Of a stretch of DNA of 64,000 bases, positions 53,042 through 61,568 are shown piece after piece. Every line of letters begins with the position of its first letter. Position 1 is the first letter of the stretch. Both the position numbers and the translations under genes were made by a program. The stretch spans positions 62,001-126,000 of the forward strand of contig NZ_JAUEPM010000004.1 in assembly GCF_030406385.1 (NCBI RefSeq), in the 5' to 3' direction. This DNA is from Microbacterium oryzae (GTDB lineage: Bacteria > Actinomycetota > Actinomycetes > Actinomycetales > Microbacteriaceae). The notes below the pieces were generated by a model that saw only the letters and a list, made by a program, of their open reading frames with translations, searched no databases and was not told the origin of the DNA.

Positions 53042-54361
53042 ATGACGGATGTGCTGTTCTGCCTTTCTGCGAGTCACAAGACCGCGCCGTTCGATCTCCT
53101 CGAGCGGCTGAGCACGCAGACCACAGCCCTTGCTCCGCTCATCGCCGCGCACGGCGAAGAGGTCAAGGGCACGGTCGTGCTCTCGACCTGCAACCGCTTC
53201 GAGGCGTACATCGACCTCGACGTCCCGTCCGGCGCCGCGCGCGAGACGGGCCTCGCGGCCGCACACGAGGCCATCCGCGTCGCCACCGGCGTCACCGCCG
53301 ACGACCTCGACGGCGCCGTCGAGGTCGCGGCCGGCCCGACCGTCGCCGAGCACCTCTTCTCCGTCGCGTCGGGACTGGAGTCGGTCATCGTCGGCGAGGG
53401 CGAGATCGGCGGCCAGGTTCGCCGCGCCCTCGACGAAGCCCGCGAGCACGGCACCACCTCGAGCGAGCTGGAGCGCCTCTTCCAGCGCGCCACCGAGACG
53501 CAGAAGGGCGTGAAGAACGGCACCGCCCTCGGCCGCGCCGGCCGCTCGCTCGTGCGCCTCGCCCTCGACCTCGCGGGCAGCCGCATCGCCGACTGGTCCA
53601 CGCAGCAGGTGCTGCTCGTCGGCACCGGCTCGTACGCCGCCGCGACGATCGCCGCCCTCCGCGACCACGGCGTCGAGGACATCACGGTCCACTCCCCCTC
53701 CGGCCGTGGAGCGCGCTTCGCCGCCAAGCACGGGCTCTCGAGCGTCGCGCCCGAGGACTTCGCGCAGGCCGCCGTCGCCGCCGACCTCGTCATCACGTGC
53801 ACCTCGCGCGAGGAGCCGGTCATCGACGCGGCGCTCCTCACCGAGGCGGGCTTCGCCGGCACCGGGATGATCATCGACCTCGGCATGCCGCGGAACGTCG
53901 CCCCCGACGTCGCGACCGTGCCGGGCATCACGCTGCTCGACCTCGAGACCATCCGCCTGCACGCTCCGCTCGAGGAGCTGCAAGCCACCGACGCCGCCCG
54001 CGCGATCGTGCAGGACGCCGCTGCGAAGTTCCACCTCGCCGGCCGTCAGCAGAGCGCGCAGCCCGCGATCATCGCGCTGCGCAAGCACGTCTTCGAGCTC
54101 ACTCAGGCCGAGGTCGACCGCGCACGCGGTCGCGGCGAGGCCGAGCAGGTCGAGCAGGCCATGCGCCACCTCGTGGGAGTGCTGCTGCACACGCCGACCT
54201 CGCGCGCCGCGCAGCTCGCTGCCGAGGGTCGCTCCGACGACGTGTTCGACGCGCTCGAGACGCTCTTCGGCATCGACGCGCGTCCGGCCTCGGCCGTTCC
54301 CGCGGCGCCGGTCGCCGCCGCGCCGGTCTGCCCGTTCACGGGCGAGGCCCGGGCGTCCTGA
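53042..54361 (+). CDS. hemA: Glutamyl-tRNA reductase
   Basis: 439 residues. It reduces glutamyl-tRNA to glutamate-1-semialdehyde, the first step of the C5 pathway. The nucleophile is Cys50 in VVLSTCNRFE. GEGEIGGQVRRAL, the NADPH motif LLVGTGSYAAATIAAL, and the C-terminal dimerisation helix (RGRGEAEQVEQAMRHLVGVLLHTPT) are present. An Ala/Pro-rich tail ends in VCPFTGEARAS, with a Cys-Pro pair. ATG 53042 follows GAGGAG; ATG 53006 is in frame but lacks a ribosome-binding site. Confidence 0.95.
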   Translation: MTDVLFCLSASHKTAPFDLLERLSTQTTALAPLIAAHGEEVKGTVVLSTCNRFEAYIDLDVPSGAARETGLAAAHEAIRVATGVTADDLDGAVEVAAGPTVAEHLFSVASGLESVIVGEGEIGGQVRRALDEAREHGTTSSELERLFQRATETQKGVKNGTALGRAGRSLVRLALDLAGSRIADWSTQQVLLVGTGSYAAATIAALRDHGVEDITVHSPSGRGARFAAKHGLSSVAPEDFAQAAVAADLVITCTSREEPVIDAALLTEAGFAGTGMIIDLGMPRNVAPDVATVPGITLLDLETIRLHAPLEELQATDAARAIVQDAAAKFHLAGRQQSAQPAIIALRKHVFELTQAEVDRARGRGEAEQVEQAMRHLVGVLLHTPTSRAAQLAAEGRSDDVFDALETLFGIDARPASAVPAAPVAAAPVCPFTGEARAS

Positions 54362-54444
54362 GCCCTGCGGCACGCCTGAGGGGCCTTCGCCGCGTCCGTC
54401 CGCCGATGCCCCGGGACACCGGCTCGCCCTGAGACGATAGAGGC

Positions 54445-55014
54445 ATGGCTCTCACGATCACGGGCGACGACGCCGCCGACACCCTCCTGAGCGACAACCC
54501 GCTCGCGCTCCTCATCGGGATGCTGCTCGACCAGCAGATCGCGATGGAGACGGCGTTCGCGGGGCCGGAGAAGATCCGCGAGCGCATCGGGTCGGTCGAG
54601 GCGGCGGCGATCGCCTCCCACGACCCTGAGGGCTTCGTCGAGGCCTTCCGCCAGACGCCGGCCGTGCACCGCTTCCCCGGTTCCATGGCGGGCCGGGTGC
54701 AGCAGCTGTGCCAGGCGATCGTCGACGATTGGGATGGCGACGCCGCGCAGATCTGGACCCGCGGCCATCCGTCGGGTGCCGACGTGCTGAAGCGGCTGAA
54801 GGCCCTGCCCGGGTTCGGCGATCAGAAGGCGCGCATCTTCCTCGCCCTCCTGGGCAAGCAGTGCGGCTTCGCCGGCGACGGATGGCGGGAGGCCTCAGCT
54901 CCGTACGGAGAGGACGGCGCCTTCCGCTCGGTCGCCGACATCACGAGCCCGGAGTCGCTGGCGAAGGTGCGCGAGCACAAGCGCGCCGTGAAGGCCGCCG
55001 CGAAGCAGGCCTGA
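54445..55014 (+). CDS. HhH-GPD-type base-excision repair family protein
   Basis: 189 residues. A helix-hairpin-helix is visible in LKRLKALPGFGDQKARIFLALLGKQCG (about 114-140). The N-terminus (DNPLALLIGMLLDQQIAMETAFAGP) matches the actinobacterial uncharacterised HhH-GPD family. A catalytic Lys/Asp pair typical of EndoIII is not clear, so a glycosylase activity is suggested but not shown. Confidence 0.82.
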   Translation: MALTITGDDAADTLLSDNPLALLIGMLLDQQIAMETAFAGPEKIRERIGSVEAAAIASHDPEGFVEAFRQTPAVHRFPGSMAGRVQQLCQAIVDDWDGDAAQIWTRGHPSGADVLKRLKALPGFGDQKARIFLALLGKQCGFAGDGWREASAPYGEDGAFRSVADITSPESLAKVREHKRAVKAAAKQA

Positions 55015-55037
55015 CACGGCGCGCTCGGCTCAGTGCA

Positions 55038-55934
55038 TCACGGGGTGGGGCTGCCGCCGTTCGCGTTCACCGTGTCGCCGATGATGTAGCTCGACTCGGC
55101 CGAGGCGAGGAAGACGTAGGCCGGCGCCATCTCCGCGGGCTGGCCCATCCGGCCGAGCGGCGTCTGCTTGCCGAACTCCGCGACCTTCTCCTGCGGCTGG
55201 CCATCCGTCACCTGGAGCACCGTCCACACCGGACCGGGCGCGACGGCATTCACGCGGATGCCCTTCGGTGCGAGCTGCTGCGCGACCGCCTTCGTGAAGC
55301 CGTTGATCGCCCACTTCGTCGATGCGTAGTCGAGCAGCGTGGGCGACGGCGTGTAGGCCTGATGCGACGTCGTGTTGATGATCGTCGATCCGGGCTTCAT
55401 GTGCGGCACGGCGGCCTTCGTGAGGAGGAACGTCGCGCGCACGTTGACGTCGAACGTGTCCTGCCACTGCTCGTCGGGCAGCGTGGTGATGTCCTCGTTG
55501 AAGATCTGCTTGCCGCCGTTGTTGACGAGGATGTCGATGCCGCCGAGCTCGGCGACCGCCTGGTCGACGAGACCGCGGCAGTAGTCCGGGTCGCTCAGGT
55601 CGCCGGGCAGCTGGACGGCCTTGACGCCCGCATCGCGGATGAGGCCGGCGATGCGCGCGGCGTCCTCCTCCTCCTGGGGCAGGTAGGCGATGGCGACATC
55701 GGCGCCCTCTCGGGCGAAGGCGATGGCCGTCGCCGCGCCGATGCCGGAATCGCCGCCCGTGATAAGCGCCTTGCGCCCGGCGAGACGGCCGGTGCCGCGG
55801 TAGGTGTCCTCGCCGAGGTCGGGCTTCGGGCCCATGTCGGCCTCGAGCCCGGGCTCGGTCTGGTGCTGCTTCTGCGGCTCGATGTCGCTGTAGAGCGCCG
55901 TGGGGTCGGTGAACGTGTACTGATCGCGTGCCAT
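55038..55934 (-). CDS. SDR-family oxidoreductase (general stress protein 39-like)
   Basis: 298 residues. The N-terminal extension DPTALYSDIEPQKQHQTEPGLEADMGPKPDLGEDTYRGTGRL is typical of the YdaD/GSP39 group. The cofactor motif is TGGDSGIGAATAIAFA, then NNGGKQIF, and the catalytic Tyr-x3-Lys is YASTK. Such proteins are NAD(P)-dependent dehydrogenases of unknown substrate. AAGGA precedes the ATG at 55934. Confidence 0.9.
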   Translation of the reverse strand: MARDQYTFTDPTALYSDIEPQKQHQTEPGLEADMGPKPDLGEDTYRGTGRLAGRKALITGGDSGIGAATAIAFAREGADVAIAYLPQEEEDAARIAGLIRDAGVKAVQLPGDLSDPDYCRGLVDQAVAELGGIDILVNNGGKQIFNEDITTLPDEQWQDTFDVNVRATFLLTKAAVPHMKPGSTIINTTSHQAYTPSPTLLDYASTKWAINGFTKAVAQQLAPKGIRVNAVAPGPVWTVLQVTDGQPQEKVAEFGKQTPLGRMGQPAEMAPAYVFLASAESSYIIGDTVNANGGSPTP

Positions 55935-56033
55935 GTCGCATCCTTCCGTTCGTTGGGGATGCGTCCACTCTGCGCGCCGCCCGGTCGGATGTCTCGGGGT
56001 TGCGTCCGGCGGCGTCGCGGGGTAACCCCGTCC

Positions 56034-56092
56034 GGCATGTCCCACTTGTGCACGCCAAGACCGTGGGATGAGGTGCACAAGTGGGACATGCC
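56034..56092. repeat. Long perfect hairpin between glyS and the SDR gene
   Basis: Arms of 20 bp, GGCATGTCCCACTTGTGCAC (56034-56053) and its exact complement at 56073-56092, with a 19-bp loop. It lies downstream of glyS where a terminator would sit, but has no T-run. The outer part CATGTCCCACT resembles CATGTCTCACT of the repeat family above. Confidence 0.9.
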
Positions 56093-56193
56093 GAGGGGTG
56101 CGAGCCGCTCCAGGGTGCCGACGACCGGGGACGCGACGGGGACGCGGAAGCGCCCCGCCCCGAGAACCGGGACGGGGCGTTGACGCGAAGGGC

Positions 56194-57579
56194 TCAGGCG
56201 CCGCGGAGACGCTCCGTGAGGTAGCCCTGCAGCGCGTCGAGCGGCACGCGCTCCTGCTCCATCGTGTCGCGATCGCGCACCGTGACCGCGCGGTCGTCGA
56301 GAGAGTCGAAGTCGACCGTGACGCAGAACGGGGTGCCGATCTCGTCCTGGCGACGGTAGCGACGGCCGATGGCGCCGGCGTCGTCGAAGTCCACGTTCCA
56401 CGACGCGCGCAGCTGGTCGGCGACCTCGCGGGCGAGGGGCGACAGGCGCTCGTTGCGCGAGAGGGGGAGGACGGCGGCCTTCACCGGCGCGAGGCGCGGG
56501 TCGAGCTTCAGCACGGTGCGGGTGTCGGTGCCGCCCTTCGCGTTCGGCACCTCCTCCTCGCGGTACGCGTCGACGAGGAACGCCATCATCGAGCGGGTGA
56601 GTCCGAACGACGGCTCGATGACGTACGGCACGTACTTCTCACCCGAGGCCTGGTCGAAGAACGACAGGTTCGACTTGGAGTGCTCGATGTGGTTCGACAG
56701 GTCGAAGTCGGTGCGGTTCGCGATGCCCATGAGCTCGCCCCAGCCCTTGCCGGCGAAGCCGAAGGCGTACTCGACGTCGATCGTGCGATCCGAGTAGTGC
56801 GCGCGCTCGCCATCCGGCACGTCGAACTTCCGCATGTTCGCGGGATCGATGCCGAGGTCGATGAACCAGTTCCAGCACGCGTCCACCCAGTGCTCGAACC
56901 ATTCCCCCGCCTCGGCCGGCGGCGTGAAGAACTCGATCTCCATCTGCTCGAACTCGCGCGTGCGGAAGATGAAGTTGCCGGGGGTGATCTCGTTGCGGAA
57001 CGCCTTGCCCACCTGGCCGACGCCGAACGGCGGCTTCTTGCGCGCGGCCGTGACGACGTTCGCGAAGTTCACGAAGATGCCCTGCGCGGTCTCCGGGCGC
57101 AGGTAGTGCAGGCCGGACTCGTCGTCGACGACGCCCACGTACGTCTTCATGAGGCCGGAGAACGAGCGGGGCTCGGTCCACTGACCGCGGGTGCCGCAGT
57201 CGGGGCAGACGATGTCGGCCATCCCGTTCTCGGGGGCGCGGCCCTTCTTCGCCTCGTACGCCTCGATGAGGTGGTCCTCGCGGTGGCGCTTGTGGCACTG
57301 CAGGCACTCGACGAGCGGGTCGGTGAACGTCGCGACGTGACCGGACGCCTCCCAGACCTTCGTCGGCAGGATGATCGAGGAGTCGAGGCCGACCATGTCG
57401 CCGCGTCCGCGCACGAACGTCTGCCACCACTGGCGGCGGATGTTCTCCTTGAGCTCGGTGCCGAGGGGCCCGTAGTCCCACGCGGACCGCGAACCGCCAT
57501 AGATCTCGCCCGCTTGGAACACGAACCCGCGGTGACGGGCGAGGGCGATGACTTTGTCGAGGCGGGACTGCTCGGCCAC
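56194..57579 (-). CDS. glyS: Glycine--tRNA ligase (alpha2 type)
   Basis: 461 residues, class II aminoacyl-tRNA synthetase of the single-chain dimeric type. [23 protein letters not shown] at the N-terminus, motif 2 region [25 protein letters not shown], the zinc-like CLQCHKRH and CPDCGTRG pair, and motif 3 [14 protein letters not shown] are visible. The C-terminal anticodon domain starts near 355. GTG start at 57579. Confidence 0.97.
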   Translation of the reverse strand: MAEQSRLDKVIALARHRGFVFQAGEIYGGSRSAWDYGPLGTELKENIRRQWWQTFVRGRGDMVGLDSSIILPTKVWEASGHVATFTDPLVECLQCHKRHREDHLIEAYEAKKGRAPENGMADIVCPDCGTRGQWTEPRSFSGLMKTYVGVVDDESGLHYLRPETAQGIFVNFANVVTAARKKPPFGVGQVGKAFRNEITPGNFIFRTREFEQMEIEFFTPPAEAGEWFEHWVDACWNWFIDLGIDPANMRKFDVPDGERAHYSDRTIDVEYAFGFAGKGWGELMGIANRTDFDLSNHIEHSKSNLSFFDQASGEKYVPYVIEPSFGLTRSMMAFLVDAYREEEVPNAKGGTDTRTVLKLDPRLAPVKAAVLPLSRNERLSPLAREVADQLRASWNVDFDDAGAIGRRYRRQDEIGTPFCVTVDFDSLDDRAVTVRDRDTMEQERVPLDALQGYLTERLRGA

Positions 57580-57651
57580 GGTGGCTCCAATGGTCGGAAG
57601 GGTTCGGATGGCGCGACACGGGTCGCGAGGATCCCGGGCACCGGTTCGATC

Positions 57652-58362
57652 CTAGACCGGAGCCCTGCGAGGAGCCGCCGAGCCGGGCTCGGGAGCGGTC
57701 GCCGCTGCGGTCGCCGCGGCGGCCGCCCTCGCGAGCCACGCCGGCGTCGCGCCGGGACGCTGCGGGGGTACGAGCCGCCCTGCCTCGGAGTCCTCGACGA
57801 GCTGACGCGTGCGCCGCTCGCGAGTCGCCTCCTGCTTGGCGGACATGATCCAATGCCGCACCGCCTTGCGATACCCCGGCGTCGCCTCCGCGAGGAACGC
57901 GGTCGCACCGGGCGACGCGTCGATGAGCGCCTGCAGCGGCGGTGACAGCTCCGCCTCCGGGTTCTCGTGCGAGTACGTCCCCGAGCGATCCTCGCGCCGC
58001 CGCTCGTACGCCGCCACGCCGGCCGGATGCATGCGCCCCTCCGCCGTGAGCCGCTCCACGTGCGCGATGTTGACCTTCGACCATGTGCTGCCCGGCTTCC
58101 GCGGCGTCCAGCGCTGCCGGCGCGCATCGCCGTCGATCGGCTGCGAGACGGAGTCGATCCATCCGAAGCACAGCGCCTCGAGCACCGCGTCCGCCCAGGT
58201 CAGCCCGCGGTCGGGCACGTGCGCGAGCCGCAGCCCCATCCACAGCTCGGTCGCGGTCTCGTGGTTCTGCTCGAGCCACGCGCGGAACTCCGCCGCATCG
58301 CGGAAGAAGACGGCGGGCCGCTCGTCCGTCCCGCCGGGGGTGCCCGGCTCCTGCGTCGTCAC
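57652..58362 (-). CDS. YdeI/OmpD-associated family protein
   Basis: 236 residues. The YdeI core is clear: VFFRDAAEFRAWLEQNHETATELWMGL, TWADAVLEALCFGWIDSVSQPIDGDARRQRWTPRKPGSTWSKVNIAHVERL. The C-terminal part (DASPGATAFLAEATPGYRKAVRHWIMSAKQEATRERR) is the usual helical segment. Family members are linked to stress or antimicrobial-peptide tolerance, without known chemistry. GTG 58362 was chosen because the residues upstream are not conserved in the family. Confidence 0.85.
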   Translation of the reverse strand: MTTQEPGTPGGTDERPAVFFRDAAEFRAWLEQNHETATELWMGLRLAHVPDRGLTWADAVLEALCFGWIDSVSQPIDGDARRQRWTPRKPGSTWSKVNIAHVERLTAEGRMHPAGVAAYERRREDRSGTYSHENPEAELSPPLQALIDASPGATAFLAEATPGYRKAVRHWIMSAKQEATRERRTRQLVEDSEAGRLVPPQRPGATPAWLARAAAAATAAATAPEPGSAAPRRAPV

Positions 58363-58438
58363 GCGACCAGGATGGCACGGGGCGCCGACATCGCGGATGG
58401 CGAAGCGCAGTGCCGGCGCGCGATGGCACGATGGGGGC

Positions 58439-59236
58439 ATGGCAGCGGCATCGACGCCCGAGATCGGCATCGTCTTCCGTCCTCAGTCGGCCCCGGAGGA
58501 CCTGCGCGCGGTCGCCCGTGCGGTGGAGGACGCCGGGGTGCCCGAGCTGTGGCTCTGGGAGGACTGCTTCCTCGAGGGCGGTCTGACGACGTCCGCGACC
58601 GCCCTGGCTGCGACCGAGCGCGTGCACGTCGGGATCGGCCTGCTCCCGGTGCCGCTGCGGAACCCGGCGCTGGCGGCGATGGAGGTCGCCACCCTCGCGC
58701 GACTCGAGCCCGGGCGCTTCGTGGCGGGCTTCGGGCACGGCGTGCTCGAGTGGATGGGCCAGGTGAGCGCGCGCGTCGCGTCGCCGCTCACCCTGCTGCG
58801 CGAGTACGTCACGGCGGTGCGCGCGCTGCTCGACGGTGAGACGGTCGACACGGTCGGGCGGTACGTGACGCTGCGGGACGTGCGGCTGGGATGGCCCCCG
58901 GCCGTGGTCCCCGAGATCACCGTCGGCGCGCGCGGACCGAAGACGCTGAGGCTCGCCGGGGAGATCGGCGACTCGGTCCTCCTCGACTCGGCCGCTGACG
59001 AAGCGGCGGTGCGCGCGGCGCGCGACCTCGTCGATGAGGGTCGGGCCGACTCGGGCCGCCCGGGACGCACGCACGTGCGCGTCTTCACCGAGATCGATCC
59101 CCGGGCCGACACCCTCGAGAGCCGCATCGCCGACCGTCTCGCGGAGCTGGCGGCCGGCGGGGCCGATGCCGTCGCCATCCAGGCACCTGCCGGCGCCCCA
59201 GATCCCCGTCCACTTCTGGACGCGCTGCCGCGATGA
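58439..59236 (+). CDS. LLM-class flavin/F420-dependent oxidoreductase
   Basis: 265 residues, luciferase-like barrel: EIGIVFRPQSAPEDLRAVARAVEDAGVPELWLWEDCFLEGG, RVHVGIGLLPVPLRNPALAAMEVATLARLEPGRFVAGFGHG. The GFGHG element corresponds to the cofactor-phosphate loop. Substrate unknown; F420 use is plausible given the F420 genes in the window. Its stop overlaps the GrpB-family start (ATGA). Confidence 0.87.
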   Translation: MAAASTPEIGIVFRPQSAPEDLRAVARAVEDAGVPELWLWEDCFLEGGLTTSATALAATERVHVGIGLLPVPLRNPALAAMEVATLARLEPGRFVAGFGHGVLEWMGQVSARVASPLTLLREYVTAVRALLDGETVDTVGRYVTLRDVRLGWPPAVVPEITVGARGPKTLRLAGEIGDSVLLDSAADEAAVRAARDLVDEGRADSGRPGRTHVRVFTEIDPRADTLESRIADRLAELAAGGADAVAIQAPAGAPDPRPLLDALPR

Positions 59237-59871
59237 CCTCCCGCGCCCTCGCGCCCGAGGAGATCACGACGTTCGCGGATGCTCCGGCGCCTCCCGGATG
59301 CAGCCCCTGGGTCGTCGAGCCCCGCGTCGAGGAGATCGAGATCGTCGACCACGACCCGGCGTGGGAGGGGCGGGCCGCGGCGCTCATCGACCGTGTCCGC
59401 GCCGCGCTGGGAGAGCGCGCGCTCGCGGTCGACCACGTCGGCTCGACCTCCGTTCCGGGGCTGCCCGCGAAGCCCATCATCGACCTCGACGTGACCGTCG
59501 CCGACTCCTCCGACGAGGCGTCGTGGCTTCCCCCGCTCGAGGCGGCGGGCTTCGTCCTCACCGTGCGAGAGCCCTGGTGGCACGAGCACCGCTGCCTCAA
59601 ACCCGCCGATCGGGGCGCGAACATCCACGTCTTCTCCCCCGACAGCCCGGAGCTCGTCCGGCACGCCCTCTTCCGTGACTGGCTGCGGGCGAACGAGGCG
59701 GATCGGACTCTGTACGCCGAGACCAAGCGTCTGGCCGCCGCCGAGGCGACCGCGCGCGGTGAGGAGATGACGGCGTACAACGACCGGAAGTCCGCGGTGA
59801 TCCGCGAGATCTACCAGCGCGCATTCCGCGCCGCTGGGCTCCTTGAGGGGTCGGTCACCCCCAGGGGCTGA
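59233..59871 (+). CDS. GrpB-family (UPF0157) nucleotidyltransferase-like protein
   Basis: 212 residues. The family core VDHVGSTSVPGLPAKPIIDLDVTVAD is complete; the GSTS...D-x-D pattern is that of the nucleotidyltransferase fold. NIHVFSPDSPELVRHALFRDWLRANEADRTLYAETK and the trailing YNDRKSAVIREI helix are typical. An N-terminal 35 residues precede the core. Function unknown. Overlaps the convergent hypothetical gene by 17 bp. Confidence 0.88.
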   Translation: MTSRALAPEEITTFADAPAPPGCSPWVVEPRVEEIEIVDHDPAWEGRAAALIDRVRAALGERALAVDHVGSTSVPGLPAKPIIDLDVTVADSSDEASWLPPLEAAGFVLTVREPWWHEHRCLKPADRGANIHVFSPDSPELVRHALFRDWLRANEADRTLYAETKRLAAAEATARGEEMTAYNDRKSAVIREIYQRAFRAAGLLEGSVTPRG

Positions 59872-60262
59872 CGCCGACGCCGTCGAGTCGGAGTGGGCGC
59901 AGCTCGGGCGGAGGCGGCCAGGGCAGATCGATCAGCTCGTAGGGCACATCGATGGCACCGAAGTCGTCGGTCTTGACCACGACCCGTCCCGGTCGCACCG
60001 CGCCCGACTCGATGCGATCGGGTGAGAACTCCACCAGACGGACGCGGATGTCACGGCCGTCTCGGCGAAGAAGCCACGCCCCGGCCATCCAGGACAGGCC
60101 CTGCTCCTCGAGCACCTCCTCGGCGCTCAGCCAGTCCACGGGCTCCGTCAGGTCCGTACCGAAGAGCGACACCGCCACCCAGCCGTCGCCCGCCGGGCGC
60201 ACCCAGCCGACGAGCTCGCCGTCCGACGCGCGCCGGTGCGGGATCCAGTCGGGGGTGATCAT
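59855..60262 (-). CDS. Conserved hypothetical protein
   Basis: 135 residues, soluble, rich in Trp and Asp (GELVGWVRPAGDGWVAVSLFGTDLTEPVDWLSAEEVLEEQGLSWMAGAWLL). The pattern of strands suggests a small beta-rich domain. ATG 60262 follows a G-rich stretch (GGGTGGGGCGC); GTG 60271 is in frame. Function not recognised. Confidence 0.65.
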   Translation of the reverse strand: MITPDWIPHRRASDGELVGWVRPAGDGWVAVSLFGTDLTEPVDWLSAEEVLEEQGLSWMAGAWLLRRDGRDIRVRLVEFSPDRIESGAVRPGRVVVKTDDFGAIDVPYELIDLPWPPPPELRPLRLDGVGVSPWG

Positions 60263-60272
60263 GCGCCCCACC

Positions 60273-61568
60273 CTAGGCGCTGAGGATGCGCCCGTTTACC
60301 TCCCGCTGCCACTCGCGCAGCTGCCACATCGGATGGTGCGGTGCCGCATTCGAGCAGAGCACGACGCCCCACACGCCGTTCTCGAGTGCCGTATCGATAC
60401 CGCGCTCCGCCAGCGATCGACCGATCTCGCCCTCCTCGAAGGTCCCGTGCAATGGCGTGTAGCCGACCCAGCCTTCGCCGACGACCGCGGGGACCCGCTG
60501 CCAGCGGGCCCACTCCGCGATGGCGATCACGCGTGACTCGATCTCGCGGCGCATGACCTCGTGATACGCGGGATAGTGCGCAAAGAGCCAGTCGTCCCAC
60601 GCCTGCGGGTTCAAGACGTCGTAGCCGTAGAACATCTGGTCGGTCACCACAGTCGCGCGGTACTTCCACTCCGCGGCTCGTCCGTACTCCTCGACCGTCG
60701 GCGCATCCGCCCGCAGCAGCGCGCGCAACTCGGCGTTGGGAAAGTCGCTCGACCCCTCCGACCGGATGTCTATCCGCTTCTGCAGCTCGTCGAGCACGCC
60801 GTAGCTATAGACGTGGAACTGGGCGGCGCCGAGTTCCACGGGAACGCGGTGCATGGCGAGATGCGGCGGCTTGCCGTAACTGGCGGTGACGAGGAGATCC
60901 GGGTGGCGCTCGGCGAGACGGGCGACCTCTGCCGCACCCCCGTCGGTGAGCGCCGGCAGCATGGAGAAGTCGACCTCGTTGTGCAGCTCGACCAGAGCGA
61001 CGAGATGGCGCTGGCCGCGCTCGGTGATCCAGCCCAGCATGCGGTCCCATGCGTCCGCGAGCGCTCGATACCGCTCGCCGAGCGGAACGGCATCGATCGT
61101 CTCGAACCAGGTGGGATCGGCTGCGAACGCCGTCGACTGCTGGTACTCCCAGGAGGCCAGGATGAGGACGAGACCGTGCCGTTCGCACGCATCCAGCAGC
61201 TCGCCGAGCCGCTGGCGGACGTCGATGTCGTAGCCGCCCGGTGCGTCATACCACCGGGTGCGCTCTCCGTAGAAGCCCCCGTCGGCCCTCGCTCCCAGTC
61301 CCTCGATGCCGATGCGCGGATCCAGTCCGAGGTCGCCGAACGTGAGCAGCGGGGCGGCGCAGATGCGAATTGCGTTGTACCCGAGCGAGGCGGCGTCCAC
61401 CACAGCGACGTCGATATCGGCGTAGGGCCCTCCCACCTCCGCTCGCGTGTACCAGGAGAAGTCCCACAGGGTGATGGTGAGCCGTTGCGGCAGGTGTGCA
61501 GGAACGACACCAGTCAGACCCTGACGGTCGTCCGAGACGGTTCCCGAGCCGAGATAGCGCTCCGTCAT
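60273..61568 (-). CDS. Cellulase-like glycoside hydrolase family protein
   Basis: 431 residues, (beta/alpha)8-barrel features of the cellulase-like family related to GH5. The likely acid/base is Glu in ALVELHNEVDFSML, and the likely nucleophile is Glu in VPAVVGEGWVGYTP. SYGKPPHLAMH and RVPVELGAAQFHVYSYG lie between. No signal peptide, so cytoplasmic action is expected. The ATG overlaps the stop of the DUF5107 gene (ATGA), making it the second gene of an operon that continues past the window. Confidence 0.8.
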   Translation of the reverse strand: MTERYLGSGTVSDDRQGLTGVVPAHLPQRLTITLWDFSWYTRAEVGGPYADIDVAVVDAASLGYNAIRICAAPLLTFGDLGLDPRIGIEGLGARADGGFYGERTRWYDAPGGYDIDVRQRLGELLDACERHGLVLILASWEYQQSTAFAADPTWFETIDAVPLGERYRALADAWDRMLGWITERGQRHLVALVELHNEVDFSMLPALTDGGAAEVARLAERHPDLLVTASYGKPPHLAMHRVPVELGAAQFHVYSYGVLDELQKRIDIRSEGSSDFPNAELRALLRADAPTVEEYGRAAEWKYRATVVTDQMFYGYDVLNPQAWDDWLFAHYPAYHEVMRREIESRVIAIAEWARWQRVPAVVGEGWVGYTPLHGTFEEGEIGRSLAERGIDTALENGVWGVVLCSNAAPHHPMWQLREWQREVNGRILSA

